A DNA stretch of 64,000 bases from Pollutimonas harenae (GCF_004153685.1 NZ_SDQD01000001.1:1054001-1118000); one strand, 5' to 3'. Positions 41,297-50,862 are shown, counted from the first letter of the stretch. Numbers and translations: made by a program. The notes: generated by a model from the sequence alone, not told the origin.

Positions 41297-41941
41297 ATGC
41301 TTGCTCGTACCGAGAAAATAACTTTTCAGGGCGAGGCCGGAGTCATTGACTGCGCCCTCGACTTGCCCATGACACCCCCCATCGGCTGGGCTTTGGTGCT
41401 GCATCCGCATCCACTGCATGGCGGCGCCCGCGACAATAAAATCGTCACAACCATCTCGCGCGCCTGCGTCGAGCGCGGCCTGATGGCAGTGCGCCCCAAT
41501 TTTCGAGGCGTGGGCGAGTCTGCCGGTGAATTCGATGCTGCCGTGGGCGAAACCGCCGACATGCAGCAATTGGTCCGGCAGTTTGCACAGGCCCATCCAG
41601 AGGCCGCCGCTGGCAAATGGGTGCTGGCTGGTTTTTCTTTTGGCACATCGGTGGCTGCCCAGCTGTATTCGGTTCTGGCCGAGCAATCGCAAGCTGTGCC
41701 CGATGCGTTACTATTGTTTGGGCCTGCGGTGGAACGATTCAAGTTTCGAACTGTCTCTGTTCCAGACGATACCTTATTGGTCCACGGCGAAGCCGACGAA
41801 GTCGTGCCTTTGTCTGAAGCCATGAGCTTTGCCCAGGCCCACGATCTTCCTGTAACGGTCGTGCCAGGCGCCAGTCATTTCTTTCATGGCAAGCTTGTCG
41901 TGCTGAAGCGTTTATTACAGCAGCGGCTGGGTTTGCTATGA
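41297..41941 (+). CDS. Alpha/beta-hydrolase
   Basis: 214-residue alpha/beta-hydrolase of the small YcjY/dienelactone-like type found beside dacC-lip genes in these bacteria. HPHPLHGGARDNKIV is the oxyanion region; the nucleophile elbow is LAGFSFGTSVAAQL (Ser in GFSFG); DTLLVHGEADEVVPLSEA holds the acid and GASHFFHGKL the histidine. ATG 41297 is taken; a GTG two codons earlier is possible. A TAAAAT box lies near 41255. Natural substrate unknown. Confidence 0.82.
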   Translation: MLARTEKITFQGEAGVIDCALDLPMTPPIGWALVLHPHPLHGGARDNKIVTTISRACVERGLMAVRPNFRGVGESAGEFDAAVGETADMQQLVRQFAQAHPEAAAGKWVLAGFSFGTSVAAQLYSVLAEQSQAVPDALLLFGPAVERFKFRTVSVPDDTLLVHGEADEVVPLSEAMSFAQAHDLPVTVVPGASHFFHGKLVVLKRLLQQRLGLL

Positions 41942-41972
41942 CGCTCCGTTCAAATTCATTTACGATACGCCA

Positions 41973-43229
41973 ATGACATTTCAACAAAAACCTCGTGCCC
42001 ATTCTCCCCGATACCTTGCTTATGCCGTCAGCCTGACGCTGGCCCTGGCGTCGGCCGTTGCCCAGGCTCAAGATGCCGCCGCACCGGCCGATGCGGCGCA
42101 AACCGCGGTCAGTCCGGTCACTAGTCCTGTCAGCACGGCCGTAACTACGGTCGGCGAGCTGGCCACGGTACCTGCGCCCGCGCTTACGGCGCGCGCCTGG
42201 ATGACTCTAGACGTAAACAGTGGTCAGGTCATTGCCGCCCAGAATCTCGATGAGCCCGTCGAGCCCGCATCGCTGACCAAGCTGATGTCGGCCTATGTGG
42301 TATTTGAAGCCCTTGAAAACAACAGGCTGACGCTAGACCAAAAAGTACCGGTATCGGAAAAGGCCTGGAAGACCGAAGGCTCGCGCATGTTCATCAAGGT
42401 GAACAGCCAGGTTTCGGTCGACGACCTGCTTCAGGGCGTAATCGTGCAATCGGGCAATGACGCTACGGTGGCCTTGGCCGAGGCTGTGGCTGGCAGCGAA
42501 GATGCCTTCGTTACGCTCATGAACGAAGAAGCCGCAAGACAAGGCTTGCGCGACACGCATTTTGAAAACTCCACCGGTCTGCCAGGGGCTACGCACCTGA
42601 CTACCGCGCGCGACCTGGGTATGCTGGCCAAGAATCTGGTGACTGATTTTCCGCAGTATCTGCACTATTACAGCCAGAAAGAATTCACCTACAACAACAT
42701 CAAGCAAAACAACCGCAATCGCCTGCTCTGGTCCGACCCCACCGTCGACGGCCTGAAAACCGGGCATACACAGTCGGCCGGCTATTGCCTGGTGACCACG
42801 GCCTTGCGCGATGGCCGCCGTGTGGTGTCGGTGATTGTGGGTGCGGCCAGCGATGCGGCCCGTACTGAAAACAGCCTGAAGCTGCTGAACTGGAGCTTCC
42901 AGAACTTTGACACCATTAAGCTGTACGACAACGACAAGCCTGCCGTCACCGCCAGGGTGTGGGAAGGCGAGGCCAAAAATGTAGGCCTGGGCTCGACTAC
43001 CCCCACCTGGGTCACCGTCCCGCGCGACAAGGCCGAGCAGATCAAGCCGGTTGCCCAATACAACCAGCCACTGGTTGCACCGCTTAAAGCGGGTACCAAG
43101 GTCGGCAAGGTAACGCTGTCGCTCGATGGCCGTGTGCTGCGCGAAGATCCTCTCTATGTCTTGGCCGACGTGCCTCAGGCGGGTTTCTTCAGCCGTATCG
43201 TCGATAAAGTCCGTTTGTTATTTCAGTAA
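41973..43229 (+). CDS. dacC: D-alanyl-D-alanine carboxypeptidase (PBP5/6 family)
   Basis: Trims the terminal D-Ala of peptidoglycan stem peptides in the periplasm. 418 residues with an N-terminal signal (cleavage near AQAQD, residue 33). The three penicillin-binding motifs are S100-LTK103, S160-G-N162 and K262-TG264. The C-terminal domain (about 300-400) and the amphipathic end AGFFSRIVDKVRLLFQ anchor the protein to the outer face of the inner membrane. First of a core operon dacC-dat-ybeD-lipB. Confidence 0.92.
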   Translation: MTFQQKPRAHSPRYLAYAVSLTLALASAVAQAQDAAAPADAAQTAVSPVTSPVSTAVTTVGELATVPAPALTARAWMTLDVNSGQVIAAQNLDEPVEPASLTKLMSAYVVFEALENNRLTLDQKVPVSEKAWKTEGSRMFIKVNSQVSVDDLLQGVIVQSGNDATVALAEAVAGSEDAFVTLMNEEAARQGLRDTHFENSTGLPGATHLTTARDLGMLAKNLVTDFPQYLHYYSQKEFTYNNIKQNNRNRLLWSDPTVDGLKTGHTQSAGYCLVTTALRDGRRVVSVIVGAASDAARTENSLKLLNWSFQNFDTIKLYDNDKPAVTARVWEGEAKNVGLGSTTPTWVTVPRDKAEQIKPVAQYNQPLVAPLKAGTKVGKVTLSLDGRVLREDPLYVLADVPQAGFFSRIVDKVRLLFQ

Positions 43230-43240
43230 GGCACACCACC

Positions 43241-44104
43241 ATGATTCCCAATGTCGATAACGACAGTATTGTTTACTTGAATGGCGACTACGTTCGCTTG
43301 GGCGACGCCAAGGTCTCTGTGCTGGACCGCGGGTTTATTTTCGGTGACGGTATTTACGACGTGGTGCCTGCCTACAATGGCAAGCCGTTTCGCATGGATG
43401 GCCATTTGGCCCGCCTCGAGCGCAGCCTGGCGGCCATCGATATCAAGGTCGACCTCAAGCGTGCCGACTGGGAAGCGCTGGTGCTCGACCTGCTGAAGCG
43501 CTCGGGCCTGGGCGATTGCATGGTTTACATACAGGTTACCCGAGGCGTGGCCAAGCGCGACCACGGCTTTCCGGCCAATACGCCAGCCACCATTTTCTGC
43601 ATGGTTTCGCCTTTCGCACGGCCAGGCGCCGCTGCGCGCGAACAGGGCCTGTCGGCAGTAGGCATCCCCGATGTGCGCTGGTTGCGTTGCGAGATCAAGT
43701 CGGTTTCCTTGCTCGGCAATGTGCTGGCCAAGCAGCATGCGGTCGATGCGGGCGTTGACGAAGTCCTGCAGTTTCGTGATGGCTATTTGTCCGAAGGCTC
43801 GTCCTGCAATATCTGGATGGTCAAAAATGGCGAGCTGCTGGCTCCCCCACGCAGCAATCTCATCCTCGAAGGCATACGTTACGGCCTGATGGAAGAGCTG
43901 GCTGACGCCGATGGCATTGCCTTTGCGGCCCGGCCCATTTCGCAGCAAGAGGTCGACGAGGCCGACGAGCTGATGCTGTCGTCAGCTACCAAAGAATTGC
44001 TGCCTATTACCCGCTACAACGGCAAGCCGGTGGGCTCGGGCAAACCTGGCCCGGTCTATGCACGCCTGCGCGCCGGCTACGATAAGGCGATCGAAGCGCT
44101 GTAG
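43241..44104 (+). CDS. dat: D-amino-acid aminotransferase (class IV)
   Basis: PLP aminotransferase, fold type IV, likely exchanging amino groups among D-amino acids or producing D-Glu/D-Ala. 287 residues: VYLNGDYVRLGDAKVSVLDRGFIFGDGIYDV, catalytic K153 in RCEIKSVSLLGN, and the cofactor-phosphate motif DEVLQFRDGYLSEGSSCNIW. It begins 11 bases after dacC; a role in cell-wall D-amino-acid supply fits. Branched-chain aminotransferase-like activity is less likely but not excluded. Confidence 0.88.
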   Translation: MIPNVDNDSIVYLNGDYVRLGDAKVSVLDRGFIFGDGIYDVVPAYNGKPFRMDGHLARLERSLAAIDIKVDLKRADWEALVLDLLKRSGLGDCMVYIQVTRGVAKRDHGFPANTPATIFCMVSPFARPGAAAREQGLSAVGIPDVRWLRCEIKSVSLLGNVLAKQHAVDAGVDEVLQFRDGYLSEGSSCNIWMVKNGELLAPPRSNLILEGIRYGLMEELADADGIAFAARPISQQEVDEADELMLSSATKELLPITRYNGKPVGSGKPGPVYARLRAGYDKAIEAL

Positions 44105-44162
44105 GTCTTCTGGCGCCGTGGCCCTATAGGTAGCGACGCCAGCAGGTACAGCCACGATCAAT

Positions 44163-44444
44163 ATGACCATGCAAGACATTCCACCAGAAGACTCGCTCAT
44201 CGAATACCCCAGCGACTTTCCCATTAAAGTCATGGGCAAGGCGCATCCTGATTTTGCGCAGATGCTGACTGAACTGGTGCGCGAGTTCGATCCGGAGTTC
44301 GATCCGGCTACCGTCGAAATGCGGCCCAGTCGCAGCGGCAAGTATCTGGGTCTTACTTTTACTGTGCGTGCCACCTCGCGCGAGCAGCTGGACAACCTAT
44401 ATCGCGCCCTGCATGGCCACCATATGGTTTCCATAGTGCTGTAG
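44163..44444 (+). CDS. ybeD: DUF493/YbeD family protein
   Basis: 93-residue small alpha/beta protein with an ACT-like fold, conserved next to lipB in many proteobacteria. Landmarks are [21 protein letters not shown] and [29 protein letters not shown]. Its biochemical role is unknown; conservation of the lipoate neighbourhood suggests a link to lipoylation or its control. Either ATG 44163 or ATG 44169 may be used. It ends 2 bases before lipB. Confidence 0.9.
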   Translation: MTMQDIPPEDSLIEYPSDFPIKVMGKAHPDFAQMLTELVREFDPEFDPATVEMRPSRSGKYLGLTFTVRATSREQLDNLYRALHGHHMVSIVL

Positions 44445-44446
44445 GC

Positions 44447-45124
44447 ATGACTCACTGCAAGTGGCTGTCCGGGCCTGTCGAATACTTGCCGGTATGGCAA
44501 GCCATGCGCGAGTTCACCGAGGCACGCACCGACGGTACTCCCGATGAAATCTGGCTGGCCGAGCACCAGCCCGTGTATACCCTGGGCCAGGCCGGCAAGC
44601 CGGAGCATGTACTCAATAGCGGCAGTGTGCCCGTGGTGCACTGTGATCGCGGCGGGCAGGTGACCTATCACGGACCAGGCCAGGTCATGGCGTATTGCCT
44701 GGTCGATTTGCGCCGCATGAATTTGTTCGTCAAAGAATATGTGGCCTTGCTCGAAGATGTAATCATCCAGGTGTTGGGCGAACTGGGTCTGGCTGGGGCG
44801 TGCCGCAAGGCCGGCGCACCGGGTGTTTATGTACCGGTTTCCCATCTATTGCCAGAATTCCGTCTGGCGCCCGGGCCGGGCGATGACGGTCTGGCCAAGA
44901 TTGCGGCGCTAGGCATCAAGATACGCAAAGGCTGTGCCTATCATGGCCTGGCTCTGAATGTAGACATGAATCTGGATCCGTTCCTGGGCATCAACCCTTG
45001 CGGCTACGAAGGCTTGCAGACAGTGGATTTGCGATCTTGTGGCGTACAGGCTACGGTTGCCGAAGTGGGCGATCTGCTGGCCCGGCGCCTGATGCAGGCT
45101 TTTAATCAAGGAGAACCGGCATGA
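44447..45124 (+). CDS. lipB: Octanoyltransferase
   Basis: Transfers octanoate from acyl carrier protein to lipoyl domains, the first step of lipoate assembly. 225 residues; [21 protein letters not shown] is the conserved His motif, then [33 protein letters not shown] with the catalytic lysine, and INPCGYEG with the acyl-thioester cysteine. The stop overlaps the start of the enoyl-CoA hydratase (ATGA), showing coupling. Confidence 0.93.
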   Translation: MTHCKWLSGPVEYLPVWQAMREFTEARTDGTPDEIWLAEHQPVYTLGQAGKPEHVLNSGSVPVVHCDRGGQVTYHGPGQVMAYCLVDLRRMNLFVKEYVALLEDVIIQVLGELGLAGACRKAGAPGVYVPVSHLLPEFRLAPGPGDDGLAKIAALGIKIRKGCAYHGLALNVDMNLDPFLGINPCGYEGLQTVDLRSCGVQATVAEVGDLLARRLMQAFNQGEPA

Positions 45125-45906
45125 CATCGGACAACACAGTTTTGCTGACAGAGGCAAAAGCCGGCGTCGTCACGCTGACCCTGAACCGACCCGATCAATT
45201 CAATGCCTTGTCCGAAGAGCTGCTTGAGGCTTTGCGCAATGCACTGGCGGCCGTTGCGCAGGACGACAGCGTGCGCTGCGTAGTGCTGGCCGCCAATGGC
45301 CGCGCGTTTTGCGCCGGACATGACCTGAAGCAAATGCGCTCCAACCCTGAGCAACATTATTACGAGCAACTGTTCGCGCAATGCAGCCGTGTCATGCAAA
45401 GCATCGTGAATTTGCCCGTGCCGGTCATCGCCAAGGTGCATGGCATGGCCACGGCAGCCGGTTGCCAGCTGGTAGCCAGCTGCGACCTGGCGATTACGGC
45501 CGATACGGCCAAGTTTGCGGTGTCGGGCATCAATGTGGGCCTGTTCTGCTCGACACCGGCCGTGGCCCTGACGCGCAATGTGCCTGCCAAGAAAGCCTTT
45601 GAAATGCTCATGACCGGCCAATTCATCAGTGCCGACGATGCCTTGGCGCATGGCCTGGTCAATGATGTCGTGCCGCTGGACCAACTGGACGCCCGAATCG
45701 ATGCACTGGTGCGGTCCATTTGCGACAAAAGCCCGGTGGCGGTGCGCACCGGCAAGGGCATGTTCCAGCGCCAGCGTGGCATGAACCTCGGTGACGCCTA
45801 CGACTACGCCGGCCAGGTCATGGCGCAGAACATGATGGCCGAAGACGTCGCCGAAGGCATAGACGCCTTTATTCAGAAGCGACAGCCTGTCTGGAAGGGC
45901 AGGTAA
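45121..45906 (+). CDS. Enoyl-CoA hydratase/isomerase family protein
   Basis: 261-residue crotonase-fold protein: [18 protein letters not shown], the oxyanion loop [10 protein letters not shown], and [39 protein letters not shown]. Closest in feel to ECHDC3-type members. It is translationally coupled to lipB and followed by lipA, an unusual place for a beta-oxidation-type gene. A role in lipoate or branched-chain metabolism can be imagined but is not shown; the exact acyl-CoA substrate is unknown. Confidence 0.87.
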   Translation: MTSDNTVLLTEAKAGVVTLTLNRPDQFNALSEELLEALRNALAAVAQDDSVRCVVLAANGRAFCAGHDLKQMRSNPEQHYYEQLFAQCSRVMQSIVNLPVPVIAKVHGMATAAGCQLVASCDLAITADTAKFAVSGINVGLFCSTPAVALTRNVPAKKAFEMLMTGQFISADDALAHGLVNDVVPLDQLDARIDALVRSICDKSPVAVRTGKGMFQRQRGMNLGDAYDYAGQVMAQNMMAEDVAEGIDAFIQKRQPVWKGR

Positions 45907-45981
45907 TTTCTGATACGCCCGCAGGGCCATTAGGTAAGGCAAGGGGTCGCGCGTTAAAATGCACGATTAGACTTCTATGCC

Positions 45982-46009
45982 CGATAAACGACGCTCATGT
46001 CGCTTATCG
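45982..46009 (+). promoter_or_regulatory. Stem-loop 1 in the lipA leader
   Basis: CGATAAACGAC (45982-45992) pairs with GTCGCTTATCG (45999-46009), one mismatch, loop of 6 bases. It lies between a TAAAAT box at 45955-45960 and the lipA start. Confidence 0.45.
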
Positions 46010-46052
46010 ACGTTCTTTCAATAATGACGCGTGAAGCACGCTGCCATTTTTA

Positions 46053-46076
46053 GCGCACAAAAAAGGTTTTGTGCGC
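46053..46076 (+). promoter_or_regulatory. Stem-loop 2 directly ahead of the lipA ribosome site
   Basis: GCGCACAAAA (46053-46062) and TTTTGTGCGC (46067-46076) form a perfect 10-bp stem with loop AAGG. The ribosome site AGGGA (46077-46081) touches its 3' arm, and lipA starts at 46087. Such a hairpin could gate translation or mark attenuation. Confidence 0.5.
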
Positions 46077-46086
46077 AGGGAATCGT

Positions 46087-47079
46087 ATGACTACACCTGT
46101 TGATCAGTCTGCCGTCCGTAAACCTACCGTGCGTCCCGCCTACGACCCAACGCAAAAGCAGAAGTCGGGCGACAAGACCTCGCGTATCCCCATCAAGGTG
46201 GTCCAGACCGAACGTCTGAAAAAGCCCGAGTGGATACGTGTGAAGGCCGCCGCGCCCGGATCGCGATTTTACGACATCAAGAAAATTCTGCGCGAACACA
46301 ATCTGCATACCGTGTGCGAAGAGGCTTCGTGCCCCAATATCGGCGAATGTTTCGGCAAAGGCACGGCTACCTTCATGATCATGGGCGACAAGTGCACGCG
46401 TCGCTGCCCTTTCTGTGATGTGGGCCACGGTCGCCCCGATCCCCTTGACGTCAACGAGCCCGTCAATCTTGCTCGCAGCATTGCCGCCATGAAGCTGTCG
46501 TATGTGGTCATTACCTCGGTCGACCGCGATGACTTGCGCGACGGCGGTGCCGGCCACTTTGTGGAATGCATACGCCAGGTGCGCGAACTGTCGCCCACCA
46601 CCCGCATCGAGGTGCTGGTGCCCGACTTCCGTGGTCGGCTCGATCGCGCCCTGGGCATACTCAACGATGGTCCGCCCGACGTCATGAACCACAATCTCGA
46701 AACCGTGCCCCGTTTGTACAAGCAGGCGCGTCCGGGTTCCGACTACCAGCACTCGCTCAAGCTGCTGTCCGACTTCAAGGCCTTGCATCCCGACGTGCCC
46801 ACCAAGTCGGGCCTGATGCTGGGCCTGGGCGAAACCGACGAAGAAATCCTTGAGGTCATGCGCGACATGCGTGCGCATAATGTCGACATGCTGACCATAG
46901 GCCAGTATCTGCAGCCCTCCGAACACCACCTGCCGGTATTGCGTTACGCACATCCCGACGTCTTCAAGATGCTCGAGCGCGAAGCCTATGCCATGGGCTT
47001 TACCCACGCTGCCGTGGGTGCCATGGTGCGCTCGTCCTACCATGCCGACGAGCAGGCGCACCGCGCCGGAGTAGCTTAA
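46087..47079 (+). CDS. lipA: Lipoyl synthase (radical SAM)
   Basis: Inserts two sulfur atoms into octanoylated lipoyl domains. 330 residues from ATG 46087 ([10 protein letters not shown]); an upstream in-frame GTG 46069 lies in the leader hairpin and is unlikely. It has both cluster motifs: the auxiliary cluster C77-x4-C82-x5-C88 ([12 protein letters not shown]) and the radical SAM cluster C103-x3-C107-x2-C110 (CTRRCPFC). The C-terminal RSSYHADEQ serine ligand motif is present. Last gene of the lipoate group. Confidence 0.95.
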   Translation: MTTPVDQSAVRKPTVRPAYDPTQKQKSGDKTSRIPIKVVQTERLKKPEWIRVKAAAPGSRFYDIKKILREHNLHTVCEEASCPNIGECFGKGTATFMIMGDKCTRRCPFCDVGHGRPDPLDVNEPVNLARSIAAMKLSYVVITSVDRDDLRDGGAGHFVECIRQVRELSPTTRIEVLVPDFRGRLDRALGILNDGPPDVMNHNLETVPRLYKQARPGSDYQHSLKLLSDFKALHPDVPTKSGLMLGLGETDEEILEVMRDMRAHNVDMLTIGQYLQPSEHHLPVLRYAHPDVFKMLEREAYAMGFTHAAVGAMVRSSYHADEQAHRAGVA

Positions 47080-47096
47080 GGGCTTGCGCCGGGAAT

Positions 47097-47129
47097 GCTT
47101 GTAGCGCCGCTTGAACCGGCGCTACAAGC
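47097..47129. terminator. Bidirectional terminator between lipA and LysR gene
   Basis: GCTTGTAGCGCCG (47097-47109) pairs perfectly with CGGCGCTACAAGC (47117-47129), 13-bp stem and 7-base loop, between convergent genes. The downstream side on the plus strand is pyrimidine-rich (CTATTTCTTCT). Confidence 0.7.
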
Positions 47130-47160
47130 GCTATTTCTTCTATGCGCCGAATCGTGACGC

Positions 47161-48087
47161 TCAGGCGTTTGTCGTTTTGGGGCCGTTCAATTTATTGAAA
47201 GACTCATTCAACTGGTCGAACAGCCAGTCTTTGAATGCCACCATCTTGGGCAGGTGAGCTTTCGCCTGCAAGTACAGCAGACGGTGATAAACCAGCAGGG
47301 CGGGTTCTGTTCCCAAGGGCAGAACCAGCTTGCCACTTGCTACCTCCCGCTCGGTCTGCAGTCGACTGTCCAATATCACGCCCAATCCATCGACAGCTGC
47401 GCTGATGGCCATGAATGAGCGATCGAATCGTGGACCGTAGTGCATATCAGAAGCGCTCACCTGATGCTGCTTGGCCCAGTCCTGCCAGGTAATCAGGTTG
47501 ACTTCCGATTGGATAAGGGTGTGATGTTGAAGGTCTTTTGGACTGTTGATGGGTTTGTCTCCGTAAGCTACCTCGGGCGCACACATGACTGCCAGGGGCT
47601 CTTTGGGAAAAGGGACGACGATAGTGCCTGGTTCTGGATTCACCGGGCCATATCGAACATCAAAATCCGCTGCCTCCGCCGTCAAATCGATGGGGCTGGT
47701 TGAGGCGTTGAGCCTTATGCCGATATCGGGATGAAGCATGCTGAAGTGTGAGAGCTTGGGCATGAGCCATTGTGATGCCAGGGTCGGTGCACAGTGGATG
47801 GTGAGAATATCTTGCTTGCCATAGTTCTGCATATTGAGCGTGGCCGCGTCGATAATGCCCAGCCCACGCGTAATCGCTTCGGCGTAGTGGCGTCCCGCGT
47901 CGGTCAATACGATTCCCCGATGAATGCGGTGAAATAAGGTAATGCCCATTCTTTCTTCCAGCAAGCGGATCTGATGGCTGATGGCCGATGGCGTCAGGTT
48001 CAGTTCCGCTGCTGCTGCGGCAAAAGAGCCCAGGCGCGCGGCGGCTTCGAAGGCCTGAATAGACTTTAGGGAAAGTGATGGTCGCAT
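47161..48087 (-). CDS. LysR-family transcriptional regulator (GcvA-like)
   Basis: 308-residue LysR regulator of the GcvA/AmpR group: LSLKSIQAFEAAARLGSFAAAAAELNLTPSAISHQIRLLEERMGITLFHRIHRG at the N-terminus and an effector domain with DFDVRYGPVNPEPGTIVVPF. It is divergent from the SDR/transketolase island with 151 bases between start codons, so it most likely controls that island. Effector unknown. Confidence 0.88.
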   Translation of the reverse strand: MRPSLSLKSIQAFEAAARLGSFAAAAAELNLTPSAISHQIRLLEERMGITLFHRIHRGIVLTDAGRHYAEAITRGLGIIDAATLNMQNYGKQDILTIHCAPTLASQWLMPKLSHFSMLHPDIGIRLNASTSPIDLTAEAADFDVRYGPVNPEPGTIVVPFPKEPLAVMCAPEVAYGDKPINSPKDLQHHTLIQSEVNLITWQDWAKQHQVSASDMHYGPRFDRSFMAISAAVDGLGVILDSRLQTEREVASGKLVLPLGTEPALLVYHRLLYLQAKAHLPKMVAFKDWLFDQLNESFNKLNGPKTTNA

Positions 48088-48145
48088 GGTGAGCCTTTAT
48101 CTGAACCTTGGTCTTTCGGGTGAATTTGCTTCATCTGTATGGCGA

Positions 48146-48172
48146 CTTTATTCGTTTGTCGGATGCATAAAG
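48146..48172. promoter_or_regulatory. Candidate LysR site CTTTAT-N15-ATAAAG
   Basis: Inverted 6-bp arms at 48146-48151 and 48167-48172 in the divergent region between the LysR gene and the SDR gene. Compatible with a LysR-type site but short, so only suggestive. Confidence 0.35.
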
Positions 48173-48238
48173 GGTTACTAGAATTCATCAATAACTAAAG
48201 CGTCATCGTGGCGCAACATAAAACGACAGAGGCAAAAA

Positions 48239-48994
48239 ATGCAAGGACTACTGAGCAATAAAGTTGCAATCGTTACGGGTGCTGCTTCGTTGAACGGCAT
48301 TGGCCGTCGTACGGCAAAGCTTTTTGCCGAGCATGGCGCAACCGTGGTGATCGTCGATCTGGACGCAGGCGCGGCAAGCGCTGCGGCGGAAAGCCTGGGG
48401 CCAGGTCATCTGGGGCTCGCCGGTAATGTCACCAGCCGGGATGATTGCCAGAAGGCGGTCGATACGGTGTTGCAAAGCTATGGCAAGGTCGACGTGTTGG
48501 TGAATAACGCAGGTATTACCCAGCCATCCAAAATCATGGATATTACCGGCGAAGATTACCAGCGTATCACCGACGTGTCGTTGCGCGGCACACTATACAT
48601 GAGTCAGGCGGTTATTCCGACCATGCGCCAGGCGGGATCAGGTTCTATTGTTTGTCTGTCGTCGGTGTCGGCCCAGCGCGGTGGCGGTATTTTCGGCGGC
48701 CCTCATTATTCGGCGGCAAAGGCGGGCGTGCTGGGTCTGGCACGCGCCATGGCCCGCGAACTTGGTCCCGATGGCGTGCGTGTCAATGCGCTCACTCCCG
48801 GACTCATTCAAACCGACATTACCGCCGGTAAGCTGGGCCCCGAGATGAAGGCCGAAATTCTAAAAGGCATTCCATTGAATCGCCTGGGTGAGGCAGTCGA
48901 TGTGGCTAACTGCTGCCTGTTCCTGGCAAGCGATTTATCCAGCTATCTAACCGGCGTCACGCTGGATGTTAACGGCGGCATGCTCATTCATTAA
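48239..48994 (+). CDS. SDR-family oxidoreductase
   Basis: 251-residue classical SDR: KVAIVTGAASLNGIGRRTAKLFA (a slightly extended glycine loop), DVLVNNAGITQPSKIMD, IVCLSSVSAQRG for catalytic Ser, HYSAAKAGVLGLARAMA for Tyr-x3-Lys, and LTGVTLDVNGGMLI at the end. It would oxidise a polyol or sugar to feed the transketolase (inference from context). First gene of the island, divergent from LysR; 10 bases separate its stop from the transketolase start. Confidence 0.87.
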   Translation: MQGLLSNKVAIVTGAASLNGIGRRTAKLFAEHGATVVIVDLDAGAASAAAESLGPGHLGLAGNVTSRDDCQKAVDTVLQSYGKVDVLVNNAGITQPSKIMDITGEDYQRITDVSLRGTLYMSQAVIPTMRQAGSGSIVCLSSVSAQRGGGIFGGPHYSAAKAGVLGLARAMARELGPDGVRVNALTPGLIQTDITAGKLGPEMKAEILKGIPLNRLGEAVDVANCCLFLASDLSSYLTGVTLDVNGGMLIH

Positions 48995-49004
48995 TGGACG
49001 AACT

Positions 49005-49853
49005 ATGACTACAGAACAACTGGCTGCCCTTGCGCACCGGGCATATCGAATCAGGCGCTACGCCCTTCAAATGGGCGAGGTTCAAGGGCAGGGCTATATC
49101 GGCCAGGCGCTGGGCTACGCGGATGTGCTGGCTGCTGCCTACCTCCATGCCATGAATATTGATCCCGCCAACCCTGAGTGGGAAGGGCGTGACCGCTTCC
49201 TGCTCTCGCATGGCCATTACGCCATTGCTCTTTATGCTGCACTGATAGAGGCGGGTGTCATCGCTGTGGAAGAGCTTGAGAGCTATGGGTCGGACGACAG
49301 CCGTTTACCCATGTCGGGTATGGCCAGCTATACGCCGGGCATGGAAATATCCGGCGGCTCGTTGGGGCAAGGCCTCAGCATCGCTGTGGGCATGGCCCTG
49401 GGACTCAAGCAAAAAGGCGGCAAGCAATTCGTCTACAACTCGATGTCCGACGGCGAGCTTGATGAGGGTGCTACCTGGGAAGCGGCCATGTCGGCAAGCC
49501 ACCACGGTCTTTCCAACCTCATCTGTCTGGTCGACATCAATAATCAGCAAGCCGACGATAACTCGAACAAGATACTGGGCTTTGAGCCGCTGGCCGATAA
49601 ATGGGACGCGTTTGGCTGGCATGTGCAGCGTGTCAATGGCAACGATTTGCCCGCTGTTGTTGCCGCTTTTGATGCGGCCAGGAACCTTGACGAGGCCAAG
49701 CCCAGAGTCATTCTGTTCGACACCCTCATGGGTAAAGGTGTGCCCTTCCTGGAACAGCGGGACAAAACCCATTTCATTCGTGTGGAAGCTTCGGAATGGC
49801 AGCAAGCCATTGCGATTCTGGATGCCGCAAACCTGGAAGAGTGTGAGTCATGA
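49005..49853 (+). CDS. Transketolase N-terminal subunit
   Basis: Split transketolase, ThDP-binding half, 282 residues. RDRFLLSHGHYAIALYAAL and PGMEISGGSLGQGLSIAVGMALGLK are family motifs; the cofactor motif is SDGELDEGATWEAAM ... DINNQQ. Start at ATG 49005 (MTTEQLAALA); an earlier frame start at 48966 overlaps the SDR gene. It must pair with the next gene, overlapping by 4 bases, to form an active enzyme that moves a two-carbon ketol unit with ThDP and Mg. The sugar substrate is unknown. Confidence 0.9.
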   Translation: MTTEQLAALAHRAYRIRRYALQMGEVQGQGYIGQALGYADVLAAAYLHAMNIDPANPEWEGRDRFLLSHGHYAIALYAALIEAGVIAVEELESYGSDDSRLPMSGMASYTPGMEISGGSLGQGLSIAVGMALGLKQKGGKQFVYNSMSDGELDEGATWEAAMSASHHGLSNLICLVDINNQQADDNSNKILGFEPLADKWDAFGWHVQRVNGNDLPAVVAAFDAARNLDEAKPRVILFDTLMGKGVPFLEQRDKTHFIRVEASEWQQAIAILDAANLEECES

Positions 49854-50851
49854 ATACTGCAAGCCTTAAAAAACCCAAGTTGACGACCTCGGCCATGATC
49901 GCTTCGATTGCGGCTGATGGCCAGCCGGTCGAATCGGCTCCGTTTGGCCATGCGCTGGCCGAGTTGGCCAGGCATCGCCCCGAGATCGTCGGTATGACCG
50001 CAGATTTGGCCAAATACACCGACTTACATATATTTGCTCAGGCGCATCCTGATCGCTTCTTCCAGATGGGCATGGCCGAACAGCTGCTGATGGGCGCGGC
50101 AGGCGGTATGGCAAAAGAAGGCTTCGTGCCTTTTGTCACGACCTATGCCGTATTTGGAACACGTCGTGCCTACGACTTTATTCATCAAATCATCGCCGAA
50201 GAGCATCTCAACGTCAAAATCTGCTGCGCCTTGCCGGGCTTGACTACAGGGTATGGACCCAGCCATCAGGCTACCGACGACATTGCCATGATGCGCGCCG
50301 TTCCCGGCCTGACCATTGTTGATCCATGCGATGCGCTCGAGCTCAAACAGGCCGTACCCGCCATTGCGGCGCACGCCGGACCCGTCTATATGCGTTTGTT
50401 GCGCGGGAATGTGCCCGTTGTCCTTGATGAGTACGACTACAAGTTTGAGCTGGGCAAGGCCAAATTGCTATGCGACGGGAATGATGTATTGATCATTTCC
50501 AGCGGTCTGTTGACCATGCGTGCACTGGAAACCGCCAAGGCACTCAAAAAAGAAAACGTGGGTGTAGCGGTGCTGCATGTGCCCACCATCAAACCCCTGG
50601 ACCGCGCAACGATACTCAAAGAGGCCGGGCGCTCCGGACGCCTGGTGGTGGTTGCGGAAAACCATTCCGTCATGGGGGGGCTGGGCGAGGCAGTCGCCGC
50701 CTTGCTGCTAGAGAACGGCGTTACCCCGGCATTCCGCCTGGCGGGTCTGCCCGACGAGTTTCTGGATGCGGGGGCTTTGCCCACTTTGCACGACCGCTAC
50801 GGAATATCCACCGAAGTATTAAGCCAGCGCATCAAGCAATGGCTGAAGTAG
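49850..50851 (+). CDS. Transketolase C-terminal subunit
   Basis: Split transketolase, pyrimidine-binding half plus C-terminal domain, 333 residues. FFQMGMAEQLLMGAAGGMAKEGFVPFVTTYAVF carries the catalytic glutamate; GPSHQATDDIAMMRAVPGLTIVDPCDALE and VVVAENHSVMGGLGEAVAALL follow. ATG 49850 overlaps the previous stop. Compared with two-subunit transketolases used for pentose or apulose phosphates and for sulfo-sugars, no kinase or isomerase gene is present in the island. Confidence 0.9.
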   Translation: MNTASLKKPKLTTSAMIASIAADGQPVESAPFGHALAELARHRPEIVGMTADLAKYTDLHIFAQAHPDRFFQMGMAEQLLMGAAGGMAKEGFVPFVTTYAVFGTRRAYDFIHQIIAEEHLNVKICCALPGLTTGYGPSHQATDDIAMMRAVPGLTIVDPCDALELKQAVPAIAAHAGPVYMRLLRGNVPVVLDEYDYKFELGKAKLLCDGNDVLIISSGLLTMRALETAKALKKENVGVAVLHVPTIKPLDRATILKEAGRSGRLVVVAENHSVMGGLGEAVAALLLENGVTPAFRLAGLPDEFLDAGALPTLHDRYGISTEVLSQRIKQWLK

Positions 50852-50862
50852 GCAGTTAGCAC

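Noticed and set aside
46018-47061. 347-codon minus-strand open frame opposite lipA
   Set aside because: Covers the leader and lipA in antisense; His/Gly-rich translation without any domain.
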